In this document: positions 5,013-7,133 of the stretch, piece after piece
Layout of the letters: every line of letters starts with the position of its first letter
How positions within the stretch are numbered: the first letter of the stretch is position 1
Origin: an uncultured Haemophilus sp.
GTDB lineage: Bacteria > Pseudomonadota > Gammaproteobacteria > Enterobacterales > Pasteurellaceae
NCBI RefSeq assembly: GCF_905207935.1
Contig: NZ_CAJLNI010000095.1
Coordinates: 1 to 7,133 of the forward strand
Direction of reading: 5' to 3'
DNA length: 7,133 nt
Program-made: the position numbers and the translations under genes
Notes under the pieces: generated by a model
The model's input: only the letters and a program-made list of their open reading frames with translations
What the model was told of the DNA's origin: nothing
Databases searched by the model: none

Positions 5013-5060
5013 AGCGCCTATTTTTAGATCGAAGATCAAATTGAAGACGAAGAGAGAGAT

Positions 5061-6950
5061 ATGTTTTACACCGAAAATTATGATGTGATCGTTGTGGGTG
5101 GCGGTCATGCTGGGACAGAAGCCGCATTGGCACCAGCACGCATGGGATTAAAAACCCTGTTATTGACACATAATGTTGATACCCTTGGACAAATGTCATG
5201 TAACCCCGCTATTGGTGGTATTGGTAAAGGCCATTTAGTGAAAGAAGTAGATGCCATGGGCGGGTTAATGGCTCATGCTGCAGATAAGGCGGGGATTCAA
5301 TTTCGTACTTTAAACAGCAGTAAAGGGCCTGCTGTACGTGCAACTCGTGCTCAAGCTGACCGCGTGTTATACCGTCAAGCTGTACGCATCGCACTAGAGA
5401 ATCAACCTAATTTAGATATTTTCCAACAAGAAGTAACCGATATTTTAATTGAGCAAGATCGCGTTTGTGGTGTGGAAACCAAAATGGGGCTTAAATTCCG
5501 TGCTAAATCGGTGGTTTTAACAGCTGGTACTTTCTTAGCGGGTAAGATCCATATAGGTTTAGAACATTATGAAGGTGGCCGAGCTGGTGATCCGGCATCT
5601 GTTACACTTTCTCATCGTTTACGTGATCTGAATTTACGTGTAGATCGTTTAAAAACCGGTACACCACCGCGTATTGATGCACGCACGATAAATTTCGATA
5701 TATTGACTAAACAACATGGTGATGAGGTGTTGCCTGTATTCTCTTTTATGGGATCAGTGGATGATCACCCTCAACAAATTCCTTGTTATATCACCCACAC
5801 TAATGAACAAACCCATGAAGTGATCCGTAATAACTTGGATCGCAGTCCAATGTATACCGGTGTAATTGAAGGGATCGGCCCTCGTTATTGTCCATCCATT
5901 GAAGATAAAGTGATGCGTTTTGCGGATCGTAATTCACATCAAATTTATTTGGAACCAGAAGGCTTAACCAGTAATGAAGTGTATCCAAACGGGATCTCTA
6001 CTAGTTTGCCGTTTGACGTACAAATGGGTATTGTGAATTCTATGAAAGGTTTGGAAAAAGCTCGCATCATTAAACCAGGTTATGCCATTGAATATGATTA
6101 TTTTGATCCACGTGACTTAAAACCAACGTTAGAAACTAAATCGATTTCGGGTTTATTCTTTGCGGGTCAAATTAACGGTACAACCGGTTATGAAGAAGCA
6201 GCAGCACAAGGCTTATTGGCTGGGATTAACGCAGGTCTTTATGTACAAGAGAAAGAGGCATGGTATCCACGCCGCGATCAATCTTATACTGGCGTATTGG
6301 TGGATGACCTTTGTACGCTTGGTACCAAAGAACCGTATCGCGTATTTACTTCTCGTGCGGAATACCGTTTGTTATTACGTGAAGACAATGCGGACATTCG
6401 TTTAACGCCAATTGCCCATGAATTAGGTTTGATTAATGAGGCTCGTTGGGCTCGCTTCAATCAAAAAATGGAAAATATCGAACAGGAACGCCAACGCTTA
6501 CGCAGCATTTGGTTGCATCCGCGTTCTGAATATTTAGAAGAAGCGAATAAAGTGCTTGGCAGCCCACTTGTGCGTGAAGCCAGCGGTGAAGATTTATTGC
6601 GCCGTCCAGAAATGACCTACGATATTTTGACTTCTTTAACGCCATACAAACCGGCAATGGAAGACAGAGAAGCCGTAGAACAAGTAGAAATTGCTATTAA
6701 GTATCAAGGCTATATTGAGCATCAACAAGAAGAAATTGAAAAACAAAAACGCCACGAAAATACAGCTATCCCGGCTAACTTTGATTACAGCAAAGTGTCT
6801 GGTTTATCTAATGAAGTACGTGCGAAGTTGGAACAGCATCGTCCAGTTTCCATTGGCCAAGCCAGCCGAATTTCAGGTGTTACCCCTGCGGCAATTTCAA
6901 TTATTCTGGTGAATTTGAAAAAACAAGGCATGCTAAAACGTGGGGAGTAA
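5061..6950 (+). CDS. mnmG: tRNA uridine 5-carboxymethylaminomethyl modification enzyme MnmG (GidA)
   Basis: MnmG works with the GTPase MnmE to install the (carboxymethyl)aminomethyl group at C5 of wobble uridine 34 in certain tRNAs, using FAD, NADH and a methylene-tetrahydrofolate-derived carbon. The product is 629 aa, the E. coli length. It begins with the Rossmann FAD motif VVGGGHAGTE (11-20). The two conserved catalytic-region cysteines are present at family numbering: Cys47 in MSCNPAIGG and Cys277 in GPRYCPSIEDK. A second FAD-contact segment, FFAGQINGTTGYEEAAAQG, lies around 366-384, and the helical C-terminal domain that contacts MnmE ends the protein. The ribosome-binding site is a GA-rich run (5051-5058) rather than a strong AGGAGG. 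The gene leads away from oriC. A terminator follows 20 bases after the stop, so it is probably a single-gene transcript; rsmG (gidB) is not immediately downstream. Confidence 0.97.
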   Translation: MFYTENYDVIVVGGGHAGTEAALAPARMGLKTLLLTHNVDTLGQMSCNPAIGGIGKGHLVKEVDAMGGLMAHAADKAGIQFRTLNSSKGPAVRATRAQADRVLYRQAVRIALENQPNLDIFQQEVTDILIEQDRVCGVETKMGLKFRAKSVVLTAGTFLAGKIHIGLEHYEGGRAGDPASVTLSHRLRDLNLRVDRLKTGTPPRIDARTINFDILTKQHGDEVLPVFSFMGSVDDHPQQIPCYITHTNEQTHEVIRNNLDRSPMYTGVIEGIGPRYCPSIEDKVMRFADRNSHQIYLEPEGLTSNEVYPNGISTSLPFDVQMGIVNSMKGLEKARIIKPGYAIEYDYFDPRDLKPTLETKSISGLFFAGQINGTTGYEEAAAQGLLAGINAGLYVQEKEAWYPRRDQSYTGVLVDDLCTLGTKEPYRVFTSRAEYRLLLREDNADIRLTPIAHELGLINEARWARFNQKMENIEQERQRLRSIWLHPRSEYLEEANKVLGSPLVREASGEDLLRRPEMTYDILTSLTPYKPAMEDREAVEQVEIAIKYQGYIEHQQEEIEKQKRHENTAIPANFDYSKVSGLSNEVRAKLEQHRPVSIGQASRISGVTPAAISIILVNLKKQGMLKRGE

Positions 6951-6970
6951 ACTTCTCAGGTATTGAAAGC

Positions 6971-7002
6971 AAAAGTGCGGTGAATTTTCATCGCACTTTT
7001 TT
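6971..7002 (+). terminator. Terminator of mnmG built from an uptake-sequence pair
   Basis: AAAAGTGCG (6971-6979) pairs with CGCACTTTT (6992-7000) over nine bp. The stem can extend inward through a G:T wobble and three or four more pairs. The T-run is 6997-7002. The left arm is an exact uptake core; the right arm carries a near core. Confidence 0.88.
6973..6981 (+). repeat. DNA uptake signal sequence in the mnmG terminator
   Basis: Exact AAGTGCGGT, followed by GAATTTT, which fits the A/T-rich extension. It forms the left arm of the terminator; the opposite arm reads AAGTGCGAT on its own strand, one base off the core. Confidence 0.87.
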
Positions 7003-7071
7003 ATATTACAAATTAAAAAGATGTAATTAGTAGGCTAAATTTTTGCTGAAATAAAAACACTAAGGATTTTA

Positions 7072-7080
7072 ACCGCACTT
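7072..7080 (-). repeat. DNA uptake signal sequence near the right end
   Basis: The plus strand reads ACCGCACTT, so AAGTGCGGT is on the minus strand, with an A/T-rich stretch following on that strand. It is intergenic and has no inverted partner in the window. Confidence 0.82.
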
Positions 7081-7085
7081 TCAAG

Positions 7086-7133
7086 TAGAATGACGACAAA
7101 CAGACAAGATAGATAGAAAAATGAAAGCAAAAC
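7086..7133 (+). other. Possible promoter and start of a further gene (partial)
   Basis: TAGAAT (7086-7091) resembles the -10 elements before zapB and mnmG, and an ATG at 7121 opens a frame reading MKAK to the window edge. No clear -35 or Shine-Dalgarno is present (only A/G-rich GATAGATAGAAAA), and four codons cannot identify a gene. An earlier ATG at 7090 hits a stop after eight codons. The stretch 7003-7071 is A+T-rich and I see nothing else in it. Confidence 0.2.

Noticed and set aside
5034..5046. IHF-like GATCAAATTGAAG upstream of mnmG
   Set aside because: It fails the WATCAANNNNTTR consensus at the first base and at the downstream TTR; no convincing IHF site was found in the origin.
4957..5199. 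Antisense open frame over the mnmG promoter and start
   Set aside because: Overlaps the FAD motif coding region and origin edge, and has no family-like motif or ribosome-binding site I could see.

Overview
The window looks like the chromosomal replication origin of a Haemophilus-type member of the Pasteurellaceae, flanked by housekeeping genes. Three things point there. The DNA is A+T-rich. It carries four exact copies of the Haemophilus-type DNA uptake core AAGTGCGGT/ACCGCACTT, at 1300, 4286, 6973 and 7072. The proteins (MutS, GlpX, ZapB, MioC, MnmG) are full length and clearly gammaproteobacterial. From memory, H. influenzae Rd has mutS, the glpX-zapB-mioC cluster and gidA at separate loci, so a relative such as H. 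parainfluenzae, H. haemolyticus or Aggregatibacter is as likely as H. influenzae. The species cannot be fixed from this window.

Layout from left to right: the last codons of an unknown gene (1-39); mutS (+); a bidirectional terminator built from a variant uptake-sequence pair; glpX (-); a divergent regulatory region with a near-perfect PurR-type operator; zapB (+); a hairpin that can serve zapB as terminator and mioC as mRNA 5' end; mioC (+); a terminator; oriC (about 4671-4970); mnmG/gidA (+); an uptake-sequence terminator; and about 130 bases that may hold the promoter and start of another gene.

The mioC - oriC - mnmG order and orientation match Escherichia coli. The origin has three perfect DnaA boxes, one box with a single mismatch and a very A+T-rich unwinding region. 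Dam (GATC) sites repeat there about every 22 bp. The box at the position of E. coli R1, next to the unwinding region, is degenerate.

The genes cover mismatch repair (MutS), gluconeogenesis (GlpX), division-ring assembly (ZapB), an electron-transfer flavoprotein (MioC) and tRNA wobble-uridine modification (MnmG). They do not form one pathway; what they share is position at the origin. I found no new defence, mobile or biosynthetic system. The items of interest are regulatory: the altered R1 box, the phased GATC/22-bp repeats, the PurR-type operator on glpX, and the overlap of the zapB terminator with the mioC promoter.
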